Origin: Ruminococcus sp. JC304
Lineage (GTDB): Bacteria > Bacillota > Clostridia > Lachnospirales > Lachnospiraceae
Assembly (NCBI GenBank): GCA_000285855.2
Contig: HE978651.1
Coordinates: 2,392,297 to 2,456,296, forward strand
Length of the DNA: 64,000 nucleotides
Direction: 5' to 3'
Shown here: piece by piece, positions 26,441-35,479 of the stretch
Position numbering within the stretch: position 1 is the first letter of the stretch
Layout of the letters: every line of letters begins with the position of its first letter
Made by a program: the position numbers and the translations under genes
Notes under the pieces: generated by a model
Told to the model about the DNA's origin: nothing
Seen by the model: the letters and a program-made list of their open reading frames with translations, nothing else
The model's database searches: none

Positions 26441-29104
26441 TCACCGGACTGTGTAATAAAATCGTATCGCATCTATCACTTTCTCCATCTGAAGCGGTTT
26501 TGAAAAATGTTCGTTCATTCCTGCTGCTTTACTCTGTGCAATATCATCAAGAAAGGCATTAGCTGTCATAGCAAAGATGGGGATGGTTTTCGCATCCCTT
26601 CGATCCAGCTTTCTGATTCTACGGGTAGCTTCCAACCCTCCCATTTGTGGCATCATCAGATCCATCAGAATCACATCAAAGTATCCGGGCTCTGAATTCT
26701 CAAATATTTCTACAGCTTCCCGTCCATTCCATGCCTTTGTCACTATCATTTTTTCTTCTTTCAGCAGGAACTCAGCAATTTCCATATTCAGCTCATTGTC
26801 TTCCACCAGCAGAACCTGAATTCCTTCCACTGAACAGTTCTGATACATCTGGGATTTCTTTTCCGATTCCTCAGCAGAGATTTCAAAAGAAATATGAAGA
26901 ATAAATTTAGTTCCCTTTCCCTGTATACTCTCAAAGGAAAGGGTTCCACCCTGCAGCTCTATCAGCTTTCTGGCAATGGCAAGTCCCAGACCGGTACCTG
27001 CATAATTTGTTCTGGCTGACTGCCCTTCCTGGGCAAAAGGCTCAAATGCCTTTTTCTGAAATTCCTCACTCATGCCGATTCCGGTATCCGTACAGGTCAG
27101 TTCATATTCCGCAGTGGTATCCGTATAGGAAACCTCACGACAGGTAACTGTCACAGAACCACCATCATAATTATATTTTACTGCATTGCTGCCGATATTC
27201 ATCAATATCTGCTGGAAATGCACCGGACTTCCTATCAGCTGTGTATGGATGATTTCTCCATCTTCCACATAATAATTAATGCCGGATTCATTTGCCTGCA
27301 TCCTGGTGATTTCATTCGTGTTATGCAAAAGTTCCAGCAGATTAAAGTGCTTTCTCTCCAGCTGTATATTGCCGGATTCCAGCTTATTCATATCCAGCAC
27401 ATCATTAACAAGGTTTAAAAGATAACCGGAAGCAGTCCTGATTTTGGTACGTGCTTCCTGCTGAAGCTCCAGATCATCGGGATAACGGTCTGCAATATCC
27501 ACACATCCCTGAATCCCGTTAATCGGTGTGCGGATATCATGACTCATTCTCCTAAGGAAATCTGTCTTTGCCAGATTGGCTTTCTCAGCCTCCTGAGCAG
27601 TTCTTCTCAGTTCTTCCCGGCTCTCCAGCTCAGATATTTTCTGGTCATTAATATCTCTCGTTACATAGAGAACATTGGTCACTTCCCCTGCTTCGTTTCG
27701 CAGTTTCACAATAAATCTGGCCTGATGCCAGACTCCGGTTATGGCTCTGTATTCTGTGGAAACCTCCTCTCTGTTCTTCAGACGCTCTGCCAGCGTGGAA
27801 ACATCCAGAAATTCTCTCATTCTTTCCTGAAATTCGGGCGCTATGAATTTCTCTCTGGCTTTTGTAAACTGAACAGAAATCTTTCCATTTCTGCCGGTCG
27901 GACGGTGTATGGATTCCTTGCTGGAAATCTCCTCATAGGTATCATGGAGCAGATCCATCCGGTAGATGATCCAGTACATTTTGCTGATTGCAGAGATGAT
28001 CTCATTATTCATTTTCAGATCAGCCATAGTCTCTTCCATCTGCTGCTTCTTTTTCATATCCTCCTGCACAATATCATCAATATAGCGAAAACCCATAATG
28101 ATCTTATAATCATCCCTGTTGCCTGTCTCCAGACGGATCACCTGCAATTCAAAATACTCATGCCCGGCATGGTTTTTCACTGACTGATAACGATATGCAA
28201 AACGTTTATGATTCCGCAGATACTCTATGAGAGCGTGACGTTCCATCTTCCGGAGGAAATCCGGTGCTGATTCCCGGATTACATAATGATCATAATAATA
28301 TCTGATTCCAGAGGTATAACTGGATTTCAGCTCCGGCATCTCATCAATCTCTGCCCAATTGGAATGTATGCTCTGTTTGATTGCTTCCAGAGTATCATTT
28401 GCCAGATCGCATAAATAAAATGAGGTATAATCTACGCAGAGAGCTTCCAGGATATGCTTCTCCTTCTGAAGTTCCTCCAGATTACTCTCCAGTGTTTTCT
28501 GTTTTTCCTCAAGCATCCTGAACATACGCAGATTATTCAGTGTACTGGCAAGATGTCCGCCTGCATTGGAAAGAAGCGATATGGAAACACCTGGATTAAC
28601 CAGCTCCGGATTATCCAGACCGATAAAACCGCTCAACTGCGTATTTGCAAACAGAGGTAAAACCAGCAGAGAATGAATGTCCTGAACCTTCAGGATATCA
28701 TATTCCGAAGGCATAGTTTCGCGTATTTTCTCTAGATCATGAATAATAATGGTTTCTCCACAGAGGAATTTCTCATGCCACACCGGCATACTGCCGGCAG
28801 GAATACGAATCAGATTGTCAATCTGAGGGATGATCCCTTCTCTGCACCATTCGAAGGTATTGCTGTAATAATCCTGTTTTTCAGACAGCAGTTCAAAAAT
28901 ATATACTCTGTCTGCATCTGTATATTCACCAGTGTATTGAAGCAATGCAGGAATACAATCCTTCACTTCTTTCTCATCCGACGCCTGATTGATGTCTGAT
29001 ATCAGAGACAGAATCTGATTCAGCAGTTCCAGCTTTTTGTTAAATTGTCTGTAGTTAATCTCATGTTCTTCACTCTTATTATCATTTGCCTTAAACTTTT
29101 TCAT
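26441..29104 (-). CDS. Hybrid sensor histidine kinase/response regulator with GAF and PAS-like domains
   Basis: This 887-residue cytoplasmic protein has no membrane helix. Domains: GAF (about 30-190), two PAS-like regions (about 215-345 and 370-495), HisKA with phospho-acceptor in FLRRMSHDIRTPING (about 515), HATPase_c with N-box NIGSNAVKYN and GTGLGLAIARKL (about 625-740), and a C-terminal receiver with QVLLVEDNELNMEIAE and phospho-Asp VILMDLMMPQMGG (about 765-885). No output domain or partner regulator lies nearby, so the phosphorelay target is unknown. The ATG at 29104 follows GGGAG; the upstream in-frame codon has no site. A terminator precedes it, so it has its own promoter or an attenuated leader. 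Confidence 0.92.
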   Translation of the reverse strand: MKKFKANDNKSEEHEINYRQFNKKLELLNQILSLISDINQASDEKEVKDCIPALLQYTGEYTDADRVYIFELLSEKQDYYSNTFEWCREGIIPQIDNLIRIPAGSMPVWHEKFLCGETIIIHDLEKIRETMPSEYDILKVQDIHSLLVLPLFANTQLSGFIGLDNPELVNPGVSISLLSNAGGHLASTLNNLRMFRMLEEKQKTLESNLEELQKEKHILEALCVDYTSFYLCDLANDTLEAIKQSIHSNWAEIDEMPELKSSYTSGIRYYYDHYVIRESAPDFLRKMERHALIEYLRNHKRFAYRYQSVKNHAGHEYFELQVIRLETGNRDDYKIIMGFRYIDDIVQEDMKKKQQMEETMADLKMNNEIISAISKMYWIIYRMDLLHDTYEEISSKESIHRPTGRNGKISVQFTKAREKFIAPEFQERMREFLDVSTLAERLKNREEVSTEYRAITGVWHQARFIVKLRNEAGEVTNVLYVTRDINDQKISELESREELRRTAQEAEKANLAKTDFLRRMSHDIRTPINGIQGCVDIADRYPDDLELQQEARTKIRTASGYLLNLVNDVLDMNKLESGNIQLERKHFNLLELLHNTNEITRMQANESGINYYVEDGEIIHTQLIGSPVHFQQILMNIGSNAVKYNYDGGSVTVTCREVSYTDTTAEYELTCTDTGIGMSEEFQKKAFEPFAQEGQSARTNYAGTGLGLAIARKLIELQGGTLSFESIQGKGTKFILHISFEISAEESEKKSQMYQNCSVEGIQVLLVEDNELNMEIAEFLLKEEKMIVTKAWNGREAVEIFENSEPGYFDVILMDLMMPQMGGLEATRRIRKLDRRDAKTIPIFAMTANAFLDDIAQSKAAGMNEHFSKPLQMEKVIDAIRFYYTVR

Positions 29105-29152
29105 ATAATCTCCCAACACTTATATAGAAAGTACCACCGCGTTAATGCCTGA

Positions 29153-29194
29153 AAACAAAAAAAGAACAGCCGATACATATGTTCGAACTGTTCT
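29153..29194 (-). terminator. Terminator between the Crp/Fnr gene and the hybrid kinase
   Basis: Minus strand AGAACAG (29194-29188) pairs with CTGTTCT (29169-29163), then a T-run. The 282-base gap around it holds no gene. It ends the Crp/Fnr transcript or acts as a leader attenuator for the kinase. Confidence 0.75.
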
Positions 29195-29386
29195 CCTACT
29201 TCTGAAGTCCATACAGCATTGACATTACTGTTTCCTGCTCATTTGTACTCATACCGTTCCGTATCCGTAAAACTTCCTTTTAAGCCATTAGAGGAAGTAT
29301 ATTTGTAAATAAAATTTAAAGATACTTTCGTTTCTGCAAAAGTCATTTTCGCTTATATCACTTTCATAATATCACAGACAGTAACT

Positions 29387-30052
29387 TCATTGCAACTTCA
29401 ATTCAAAATGATTTCTATTTGTTTTTATAAATCCTTCTTTCTGTAACTTTGATATCTCCGTAGACATTGCCGCACGGTCAATGCACAGATAATCTGCCAA
29501 CTGCTGCCGGTCAAAAGGAATATCAAAGGATAACGACGAATGTCTGATAGACTCTGCCGACAGATAGGACAATAGTTTATCCCTTATCGTTCGCTTGCCC
29601 ACATGTGTAATTTTGTCGTTTAGGATCAATATCTTATTTGCCAGGACACTGACCAGGTTGCGGATCAGCTTCTGATGGTGTTCGCATGCAGTCGGGCAGG
29701 AAATCAAAAGCCTTTGGACATTTAGCAGAATAATCTCACAATCCGTATCTGCCACCACGCTGACATTCAGAACAGCTCCCGGGCTTGCTGCATATGGCTC
29801 ACCAAAGAAATCACCGGTATGACATTTTGACAGAATATTCCGATGCCCCCAAAGGTCTTCCTGAATAACAAGAACACAGCCGGACACCACAAGCCCCATC
29901 ACTTCAGTAGAATCTCCTGCTCTGAAAATATAAGAATCTCGTTTTTTGGAAACTGTTGTTGCTTTTACACAATGCAGTATAGATAATATCTCGTTATCAG
30001 TAAGGCCTGTAAAAAATGGACTAGTTTTTAAAATAGATAAATATTTTTTCAA
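29387..30052 (-). CDS. Crp/Fnr-family transcriptional regulator (HcpR-like by context)
   Basis: This protein of about 221 residues has an N-terminal cyclic-nucleotide-binding-fold sensor (KKRDSYIFRAGDSTEVMGLVVSG; GDFFGEPYAAS) and a C-terminal winged helix (FDRQQLADYLCIDRAAMSTEISKLQKEGFI). I place the start at the TTG at 30052, 7 bases after GGAGG; the ATG at 30058 is only 1 base from that site and a far upstream in-frame start has no site. No Fnr-type N-terminal Cys cluster is seen. It is divergent from a remnant of hcp, the gene for hybrid cluster protein, which HcpR-type members regulate in response to nitric oxide. The target may therefore be partly lost. Confidence 0.85.
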   Translation of the reverse strand: MKKYLSILKTSPFFTGLTDNEILSILHCVKATTVSKKRDSYIFRAGDSTEVMGLVVSGCVLVIQEDLWGHRNILSKCHTGDFFGEPYAASPGAVLNVSVVADTDCEIILLNVQRLLISCPTACEHHQKLIRNLVSVLANKILILNDKITHVGKRTIRDKLLSYLSAESIRHSSLSFDIPFDRQQLADYLCIDRAAMSTEISKLQKEGFIKTNRNHFELKLQ

Positions 30053-30080
30053 AATCATTCCTCCTTGTTGGAAATCAAAC

Positions 30081-30093
30081 ATACAAGTTGTAT
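30081..30093. promoter_or_regulatory. Palindromic operator candidate between the Crp/Fnr gene and the hcp remnant
   Basis: ATACAA-G-TTGTAT is a perfect inverted repeat around one base, in the divergent intergenic region. TATAAT-like -10 elements occur on both strands nearby (30098-30108). It may be the site of the Crp/Fnr protein. Confidence 0.45.
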
Positions 30094-30148
30094 TTATTAT
30101 ACTATAATGCTGACAGAAACAAAAGGTAAATCTATTGGCGGAGGATAA

Positions 30149-30499
30149 AAATTCCGTTTCAATAATCTTGAGCTGGGAAAAATCGGTGGTCTGCCACGAC
30201 TGATGGATATGGGCCAATGTAATGATGCTTATGGTGCGATCCAGGTTGCCGTGGCACTCGCAGATGCATTTGGTTGCTCTGTAAATGAGCTTCCGCTTTC
30301 CTTCGTTCTCTCCTGGTATGAACAGAAAGCAGTCTGTATCCTGCTGACACTTTTGCATCTGGGTATCAAAAACATCCGTCTTGGTCCTTCTCTTCCGGCG
30401 TTCCTGTCTCCTAATATTCTGAACTATCTGGTGGAAAATTATGGCATTGCACCTATCACCACACCGGATGAAGATATCAAAGCACTGATGAAGCAGTAA
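30149..30499 (+). pseudogene. hcp: C-terminal remnant of hydroxylamine reductase / hybrid cluster protein
   Basis: About 116 codons match the C-terminal end of Hcp: [49 protein letters not shown] and [20 protein letters not shown]. Full-length Hcp has about 540 residues, so roughly the first 430 are gone. A stop codon lies at 30146 just upstream and no good start with a ribosome-binding site exists. The remaining cluster ligands (the GQCND Cys) cannot make the cluster without the lost domains. The frame is intact and well conserved, so the deletion looks recent. It is divergent from a Crp/Fnr gene. Confidence 0.85.
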
Positions 30500-30531
30500 A
30501 ATAAATTTTTCAAAATCTTCGCAAAATTAAC

Positions 30532-30577
30532 AAAGCCGATACAGGATGCAAAAATCCCGCATCGGCTTTATTTATAG
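30532..30577. terminator. Bidirectional terminator between hcp remnant and AraC gene
   Basis: AAAGCCGAT (30532-30540) pairs with ATCGGCTTT (30561-30569), followed by TATTTAT on the plus strand; an inner GATGC/GCATC stem also forms. Confidence 0.75.
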
Positions 30578-31509
30578 GTCTGAAGGCTCGGATCAACCGA
30601 CAGCAATTTTAAACATGCGCAACGATATTCTGATGGAGTTAAATGATAACGTTTTTTAAACAATCTACAAAAATAATCAACGTTATGAAATCCACTTTCA
30701 TAGGCGATTGTTTTTACTTTTTTATTTGTATTTTTCAATAACCAGGAAGCTGCCTGAAGTCGATATCCTATCAGATAATTAACCGGTGTAGTATGTAAAA
30801 ACCGGTGGAACAAATTAAGTGCAGTACTTTTGCTGATTCCTATATGCGAGGCAATTTCATCCAGAGACAAATTGCGATTATAGTTTTCATGTATATATTG
30901 CATGATTAACTGTACTCTTTTCTGTGCAACTTCATCAACTGTCTGTACATCTCCTTTATCAGATAACTTTACATTTTCATAAAAAGTCAGCCATAAATCC
31001 TGCATCAATGATAAAGTAGCAAGTTCTCTTATTTTCTCATTCTCCTGTATTTCCATTATTTTTATCATAGTTTGTATAATCTTTGTCTGCCATAATTCAT
31101 CAGTCCGAAAACACTGAAAATATATATTCGATGAAATGATTGGCAAGATATATTTCTTATAGATCAGGCTGTTCTCCGGTGCAATAAATTCCGGCATACA
31201 TACAAAGTTAGGAATGATACCACCTGATGATGCGTAAAAGCGGTGCAATATTTTAGAATTAATAAAAATTGCCTCTCCTTCTGACAATATAATCTGTTGT
31301 TCTCCTATTCCGCATGTAACTTGTCCAGACTCCACATATAAAAACTCAAATTCTCTGTGCCAGTGCCACTCAATACAATGAAAATCAAACAATTCCAGAT
31401 TATCATAATAATACTGGAATGGATAATCACTGCTTCCATGCTGTTTAGTTTCCATGAACTCCTCGTCTGTAAGTATCTTATTATATGTTTTATTATAATC
31501 CATCTTCAT
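30568..31509 (-). CDS. AraC-family transcriptional regulator with cupin sensor domain
   Basis: This 313-residue protein has an N-terminal cupin domain (FHCIEWHWHREFEFLYVESG, with metal/sugar-site His residues; SEGEAIFINSKILHRF) and two C-terminal helix-turn-helix motifs (SLDEIASHIGISKSTALNLF and KVKTIAYESGFHNVDYFCRL). It is divergent from the DUF1349-MFS gene pair and very probably controls it in response to a carbohydrate. The stop overlaps the shared terminator stem. ATGs at 31509 and 31503 are both possible starts; the site upstream is weak (AAAGAA). Confidence 0.88.
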   Translation of the reverse strand: MKMDYNKTYNKILTDEEFMETKQHGSSDYPFQYYYDNLELFDFHCIEWHWHREFEFLYVESGQVTCGIGEQQIILSEGEAIFINSKILHRFYASSGGIIPNFVCMPEFIAPENSLIYKKYILPIISSNIYFQCFRTDELWQTKIIQTMIKIMEIQENEKIRELATLSLMQDLWLTFYENVKLSDKGDVQTVDEVAQKRVQLIMQYIHENYNRNLSLDEIASHIGISKSTALNLFHRFLHTTPVNYLIGYRLQAASWLLKNTNKKVKTIAYESGFHNVDYFCRLFKKRYHLTPSEYRCACLKLLSVDPSLQTYK

Positions 31510-31619
31510 ATCACATTCTTTCTTTTTTACGATATTATACAGTATTTCTACAATTTAATTCAATGTATATATCTAATATTTGCTATATAATCAAGTAAAA
31601 AAAGAAAAGAGGTATTCTT

Positions 31620-32207
31620 ATGATTTTTAAATGGATGAATGAAAGTGAAATCAGCATTGAGGGCGACAAAATTGAAATAACCGCACCACCCAGAACAGAC
31701 TTTTTTTGCGGAAGTATTGATGAATGTGAAGAAGGTATTTTACCGGAATCACTTTGTAATGCCCCATATTATTATACCGAAATTGAGGGAGACTTTATCC
31801 TTAAAGTAAAAGTATCTCATGATTTTAAAGAGACCTATGATTCTGCTTCTGTAATGGTAATGGCGGATGACAGTCACTGGGCAAAATGTTGTTATGAGCT
31901 GACTGATTTTGGAACTCATGCTGCTGTAAGTGTTGTTACAAAAGGCGATTCAGATGACGCAAACGGATGTAATCTTGAAGGCAATTCTGCCTGGCTTCAG
32001 GTATGCAGAGTTGGAAATAATTTTGCGTTCCACTATTCTGCAGATGGTATAAACTTTTACATGATGAGATATTTCCATTTGCCAGCTGAATCACTCATCA
32101 AAGTTGGATTACTCGCCCAGGCTCCAAGTGGAAACGGTGGAAAACGCATTTATGAGCACCTTTCTATCGAGCATAAAACTGTTAAAAACATTCGGAGTGG
32201 AAAATAA
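31620..32207 (+). CDS. DUF1349 family protein (concanavalin-like beta-sandwich)
   Basis: This 195-residue protein matches the DUF1349 family: KIEITAPPRTDFFCGS, a central DSASVMVMADDSHWAKCCYE strand set and a C-terminal YMMRYFHLPA with KVGLLAQAPSGNG. The fold is lectin/glucanase-like, and members often accompany carbohydrate-use genes. No signal peptide is present, so it is cytoplasmic. It starts 3 bases before the MFS gene and is divergent from an AraC regulator. A role in sugar metabolism is inferred from these neighbours; the ligand is unknown. Confidence 0.85.
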   Translation: MIFKWMNESEISIEGDKIEITAPPRTDFFCGSIDECEEGILPESLCNAPYYYTEIEGDFILKVKVSHDFKETYDSASVMVMADDSHWAKCCYELTDFGTHAAVSVVTKGDSDDANGCNLEGNSAWLQVCRVGNNFAFHYSADGINFYMMRYFHLPAESLIKVGLLAQAPSGNGGKRIYEHLSIEHKTVKNIRSGK

Positions 32208-32210
32208 AAA

Positions 32211-33422
32211 ATGAATGCTGTAAAAAAAAGTAACTACCATAAGACAAAAATCGCCTGTTATATGGGTTTTATCACACAGGCTATTGCTGCAAACTTCGCA
32301 CCGCTTCTTTTTTTGAAATTTCACAGTGACTACCATATTTCTCTCGGTAACATTGCTCTGATATCCACTTTCTTCTTTTTCACACAGCTTCTGGTTGACC
32401 TGTTCTGTGCCAAATTCGTAGATCATATCGGATATCGTGTGTGCATTGTTGCATCAGAAATATTTGCTGCACTTGGTCTGCTTGGGCTGGCATTTTTACC
32501 TGATTTTTTACCTGATCCTTTTATTGGAATTATATGTAGTGTTATTGTTTATGCCATCGGAAGCGGTTTAATAGAAGTACTTTGCAGCCCTATTATCGAG
32601 GCCTGTCCCTTTGAAAACAAAGAAGCAACTATGAGTCTGCTCCATTCCTTTTACTGTTGGGGAGCAGTTGGGACAATTTTGATTTCCAGCTTATTTTTCC
32701 TGATATTTGGAATAGACAACTGGAAATGGCTGGCCGTAATATGGGCAATCATTCCTGCAGTTAATACTTATAACTTCATGACCTGTCCCATTGAACCTCT
32801 GGTTGACAACGGTTCTGGAATGGGCATTAAGAATCTGTTTTCCAGACCATTTTTCTGGGTTGCAATATGTCTGATGATCTGTTCCGGAGCTTCTGAACTT
32901 GCAATGGCTCAATGGGCTTCTGCTTATGCAGAAGCCGCACTGGGATTGTCAAAAGCCCTGGGCGATTTAGCAGGTCCATGTATGTTTGCAGTAACAATGG
33001 GAATCAGCCGTATAATTTTTGGGAAATATGGAGAACAGTTAGATTTAATGAAGTTTATGAGTGGTTCAGGCATATTATGCGTTGTCTGTTATCTACTTGC
33101 CGCTTTGTCATCCAGCCCGATTATCGGACTTATCGGTTGTATTGCATGTGGATTTTCAGTTGGAATCATGTGGCCTGGAACAATCAGTATTTCCTCAAAA
33201 ACTTTTCCAACAGGTGGAACGGCTATGTTTTCTCTTCTTGCCATGGCAGGAGATTTAGGTGGCAGCATTGGACCTGGAATTGTTGGTCGTATCACCCAGA
33301 ATGCCGGAAATAATATTAGGATTGGCATGGGATTCGGACTTATTTTTCCGGTAATTCTATTGTTTATGTTATTCCTGCTGTATCGAAAAAAATCCACACA
33401 GCCCCAAATATCAAATCATTGA
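32211..33422 (+). CDS. MFS transporter, probably sugar-specific
   Basis: This 403-residue protein has about 12 transmembrane helices. The loop between helices 2 and 3 reads DLFCAKFVDHIGYR, in the place of the MFS motif A. The two halves are similar (LYFVLGFGXG-like segments replaced by GSGLIEVLCSPIIEACPF and GFSVGIMWPGTISISSK), as in FucP-like carriers. It follows the DUF1349 gene by 3 bases, so the two are co-expressed under the AraC regulator. The substrate cannot be told. Confidence 0.87.
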   Translation: MNAVKKSNYHKTKIACYMGFITQAIAANFAPLLFLKFHSDYHISLGNIALISTFFFFTQLLVDLFCAKFVDHIGYRVCIVASEIFAALGLLGLAFLPDFLPDPFIGIICSVIVYAIGSGLIEVLCSPIIEACPFENKEATMSLLHSFYCWGAVGTILISSLFFLIFGIDNWKWLAVIWAIIPAVNTYNFMTCPIEPLVDNGSGMGIKNLFSRPFFWVAICLMICSGASELAMAQWASAYAEAALGLSKALGDLAGPCMFAVTMGISRIIFGKYGEQLDLMKFMSGSGILCVVCYLLAALSSSPIIGLIGCIACGFSVGIMWPGTISISSKTFPTGGTAMFSLLAMAGDLGGSIGPGIVGRITQNAGNNIRIGMGFGLIFPVILLFMLFLLYRKKSTQPQISNH

Positions 33423-33431
33423 TGAACCAAT

Positions 33432-33487
33432 AAAAATACCTCCAAAGTAACAGATTTTTATATTTAATCTGTCTGCTTTAGAGGTAT
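33432..33487 (-). terminator. Terminator between the convergent MFS gene and the small exported-protein gene
   Basis: ATACCTC (33436-33442) pairs with GAGGTAT (33481-33487), extended by an inner ACAGATT/AATCTGT stem. On the minus strand the stem is followed by TTTTTATT. Confidence 0.7.
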
Positions 33488-33528
33488 CATATCATGCTAT
33501 TTGCAAAGCATTGAAATCCGGAAGTTGA

Positions 33529-33963
33529 TTAATAACCCCAATTGATTATTTCCCAACTCTTTTTATCTGCCGTTTTCACTAAATACCATTGCCAGTTGGC
33601 GTATGTATCATTAGGATTGAACCCACCATCTCCACCTTTTTCGTCTGTATCAAAGATTGATAATACCACAATAAGTTCTTGGTTATTCTCTTTGTGATAC
33701 TTCTCAATTTCTTCTGCAAATCTGTTTTCAACATCCTCGTCATAGCGAAGTTCAGCAAGTGTGCAACCTTTAAAATCTTTTGCAAATTTTTTCTCTATGA
33801 CATCAAACGCTTCATTAATTGAATTTTCACCATAGAGTGCAGAGTAACCAACAACACGATTAACATTTGATACATTTCCTCTATTTCCAGTTAATACAAG
33901 GACTGTTGCCACACCTGAAATTACTAATACAGCACATATCACACTTATGCTTTTCTTCTTCAT
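33529..33963 (-). CDS. Small exported or membrane-anchored protein, unknown function
   Basis: This 144-residue protein begins with a basic N-terminus and one hydrophobic stretch (MKKKSISVICAVLVISGVAT), a signal peptide or anchor. The outer part is acidic and ends in an aromatic-rich segment (NWQWYLVKTADKKSWEIINW) like small extracellular DUF4829-type proteins, but I do not recognise it firmly. The ATG at 33963 follows AAGGGATG; the upstream in-frame extension has no site. It is AT-rich, like its neighbours, suggesting acquired DNA. Confidence 0.65.
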   Translation of the reverse strand: MKKKSISVICAVLVISGVATVLVLTGNRGNVSNVNRVVGYSALYGENSINEAFDVIEKKFAKDFKGCTLAELRYDEDVENRFAEEIEKYHKENNQELIVVLSIFDTDEKGGDGGFNPNDTYANWQWYLVKTADKKSWEIINWGY

Positions 33964-34000
33964 ACAATCACATCCCTTTGTCAAATCCCGAGTTGTATTA

Positions 34001-34180
34001 TCACTTATCTTTATCTTTTTTTGAAAAAATAAGACTGCCAGATATACCAAAAGATATACCCAAGCATATTCCGATTCCAATTCCCGCCATGCTGTTTAAT
34101 GAGTTTATAAAAACAACACTCCAGAGCATCGCTGCTATGATTCCAATGATGATACCTATAACCGTCCTTTTGCTTTTCAT
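34001..34180 (-). CDS. Small two-helix membrane protein, unknown function
   Basis: This 59-residue protein is almost wholly two hydrophobic helices separated by a short loop (VIGIIIGIIAAMLWSVVFI; GIGIGICLGISFGISGSLIF) and ends KKDKDK. The ATG at 34180 lies 7 bases after GGAGG, a strong start; an in-frame upstream codon at 34201 overlaps that site. It lies 37 bases upstream of the exported-protein gene on the same strand and may be co-transcribed. Gly-x-x-x repeats suggest helix packing or oligomerisation. Confidence 0.6.
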   Translation of the reverse strand: MKSKRTVIGIIIGIIAAMLWSVVFINSLNSMAGIGIGICLGISFGISGSLIFSKKDKDK

Positions 34181-34227
34181 AAGCTTATCCTCCAACACCA
34201 CATATCATTGCCCCATAACAAGGAAAT

Positions 34228-34596
34228 CTATTGTACATTATTTTTTAAGTTCATAAAAAAAATTGCTATTTTATCCAACTTTGCTTCATTATATTCTGCA
34301 AAATCCAAATAATATTTTGGAATACTTACAGCCTGAATTTCTTTTTTATATAACCATTGTCTTGTTTTGGCTTCCGGAGCAAAAATAACTGCTTGATGTT
34401 CACTGGAAAAAATCTCATTATAAGTACATGCTGAATGGTCTAAAACACACTTCCAATCCATATTCTCATCCTGAAAATATCGATTTAGTTGATTCAAAAA
34501 TTTCTTTGCTTTTTGCATATAAATCACATTCATAATTGGATTATAATGTTCTCCCTCTATTACAGGAATTTCCCATACTAAACAACACGTTTTCAT
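34228..34596 (-). CDS. Unknown 122-residue protein
   Basis: I do not recognise this family. The protein is soluble, with MKTCCLVWEIPVIEGEHYNP at the N-terminus and a mid-section containing CTYNEIFSSEHQAVIFAPEA. It has alternating strands and helices compatible with a small Rossmann-like fold. The ATG at 34596 follows GGGGGAT at suitable spacing. Base composition is AT-rich. It lies between a small membrane protein and an alpha/beta hydrolase on the same strand. Confidence 0.6.
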   Translation of the reverse strand: MKTCCLVWEIPVIEGEHYNPIMNVIYMQKAKKFLNQLNRYFQDENMDWKCVLDHSACTYNEIFSSEHQAVIFAPEAKTRQWLYKKEIQAVSIPKYYLDFAEYNEAKLDKIAIFFMNLKNNVQ

Positions 34597-34657
34597 TTAT
34601 AGATCCCCCTTTACCAAATGCATGACTCCTCAATTTCCTAGTCAATAAAACTTGAAG

Positions 34658-35284
34658 TTAACTGATACTATCATAAAATCTTTGCAACACGATTGCCAAC
34701 TCTTCCGGAGCTTCTATGTTTGCTTCATGACCTGTTTTCATAAGTTCATGGAAGTAGGAATTGTTCAAATAATGGCAAAGTTCTTTTGAAGTTTTTTTGT
34801 TTGCATTGTCCTTCTCTCCACAAACGATTAATACCGGACAAGCTACCTTATGCAGCGAGTCACTGAAATCTAATTCAGCCATCGTACCACATAGGTTAAT
34901 AACATTTGCTTTTTTGAAGCCCATTTTATTGAATGCCGACTTTGGCATAAGATGAAATAACATATTCTGAACTTTCAATAATTTTTTGGGCATTTTATAT
35001 TGTGCTGCAATTAATACAAGTGCCTTTACTTTATCTGGGTGGTCTATCGCATAATTAAGTGCCAAAACAGCTCCTAGAGAAAGCCCACATAAGACAATTT
35101 CTTTGTTCTCCTTGTCGCATTCTGATGAGAATGCTGAATATAATTCCCTATATGTAGCAGATTTCCCTTCTAACATCTCTGATAAACTCAAACTGCAACT
35201 GCTTTTCGATACTTTCGTTTCTTTTATTACTCTATTCCAACTGTCTGGTTTTTGCCCTAGTCCATGCAAATATAAATACTTCAT
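34658..35284 (-). CDS. Alpha/beta hydrolase
   Basis: This 208-residue protein has the alpha/beta hydrolase fold. YLHGLGQKPDSW is the oxyanion strand-loop, CGLSLGAVLALNYA the nucleophile elbow (GxSxG, Ser about 70), VLIVCGEKDN carries the acid and KTGHEANIEAPEE the catalytic His. It is short with a minimal lid, so a small ester or thioester substrate is likely. The ATG at 35284 follows GGAGTGACAATAT. The 604-base gap upstream contains mobile-element relics. Confidence 0.85.
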   Translation of the reverse strand: MKYLYLHGLGQKPDSWNRVIKETKVSKSSCSLSLSEMLEGKSATYRELYSAFSSECDKENKEIVLCGLSLGAVLALNYAIDHPDKVKALVLIAAQYKMPKKLLKVQNMLFHLMPKSAFNKMGFKKANVINLCGTMAELDFSDSLHKVACPVLIVCGEKDNANKKTSKELCHYLNNSYFHELMKTGHEANIEAPEELAIVLQRFYDSIS

Positions 35285-35303
35285 ATATTGTCACTCCTTC
35301 AAA

Positions 35304-35450
35304 TTCCGATTGAGATTTCACCTGTTTTAAGAGATTTAATAACTGTTATATTTTGTTATTAAATTCTCTGCAATCCCTTGAAAACACTGGATTTGTCGCA
35401 GGTGAGCTTTCCCTTATTGTTTCCCTTGTGTTATATCTTCCCACCAGTGT
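35304..35450. repeat. Long direct repeat, left copy
   Basis: About 147 bp matching 44189-44333 at roughly nine of ten positions by eye, in the same orientation. Shared stretches include GCAGGTGAGCTTTCCCTTAT and the next 18 bases. It contains no intact gene. On the minus strand it could carry the end of a mobile-element ORF (WWEDITQGKQ then stop in the right copy's frame, changed in the left copy). The two copies bound an 8.7-kb segment. Confidence 0.8.
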
Positions 35451-35479
35451 TTACGAACTCTGATAAGGGCAAATACAAG

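Noticed and set aside
29137-29150. GTACCACCGCG near the hybrid kinase start, resembling a T-box core
   Set aside because: The T-box core is TGGTACCGCG; here the order is different on both strands, there is no Stem I or amino-acid gene, so it is taken as chance.
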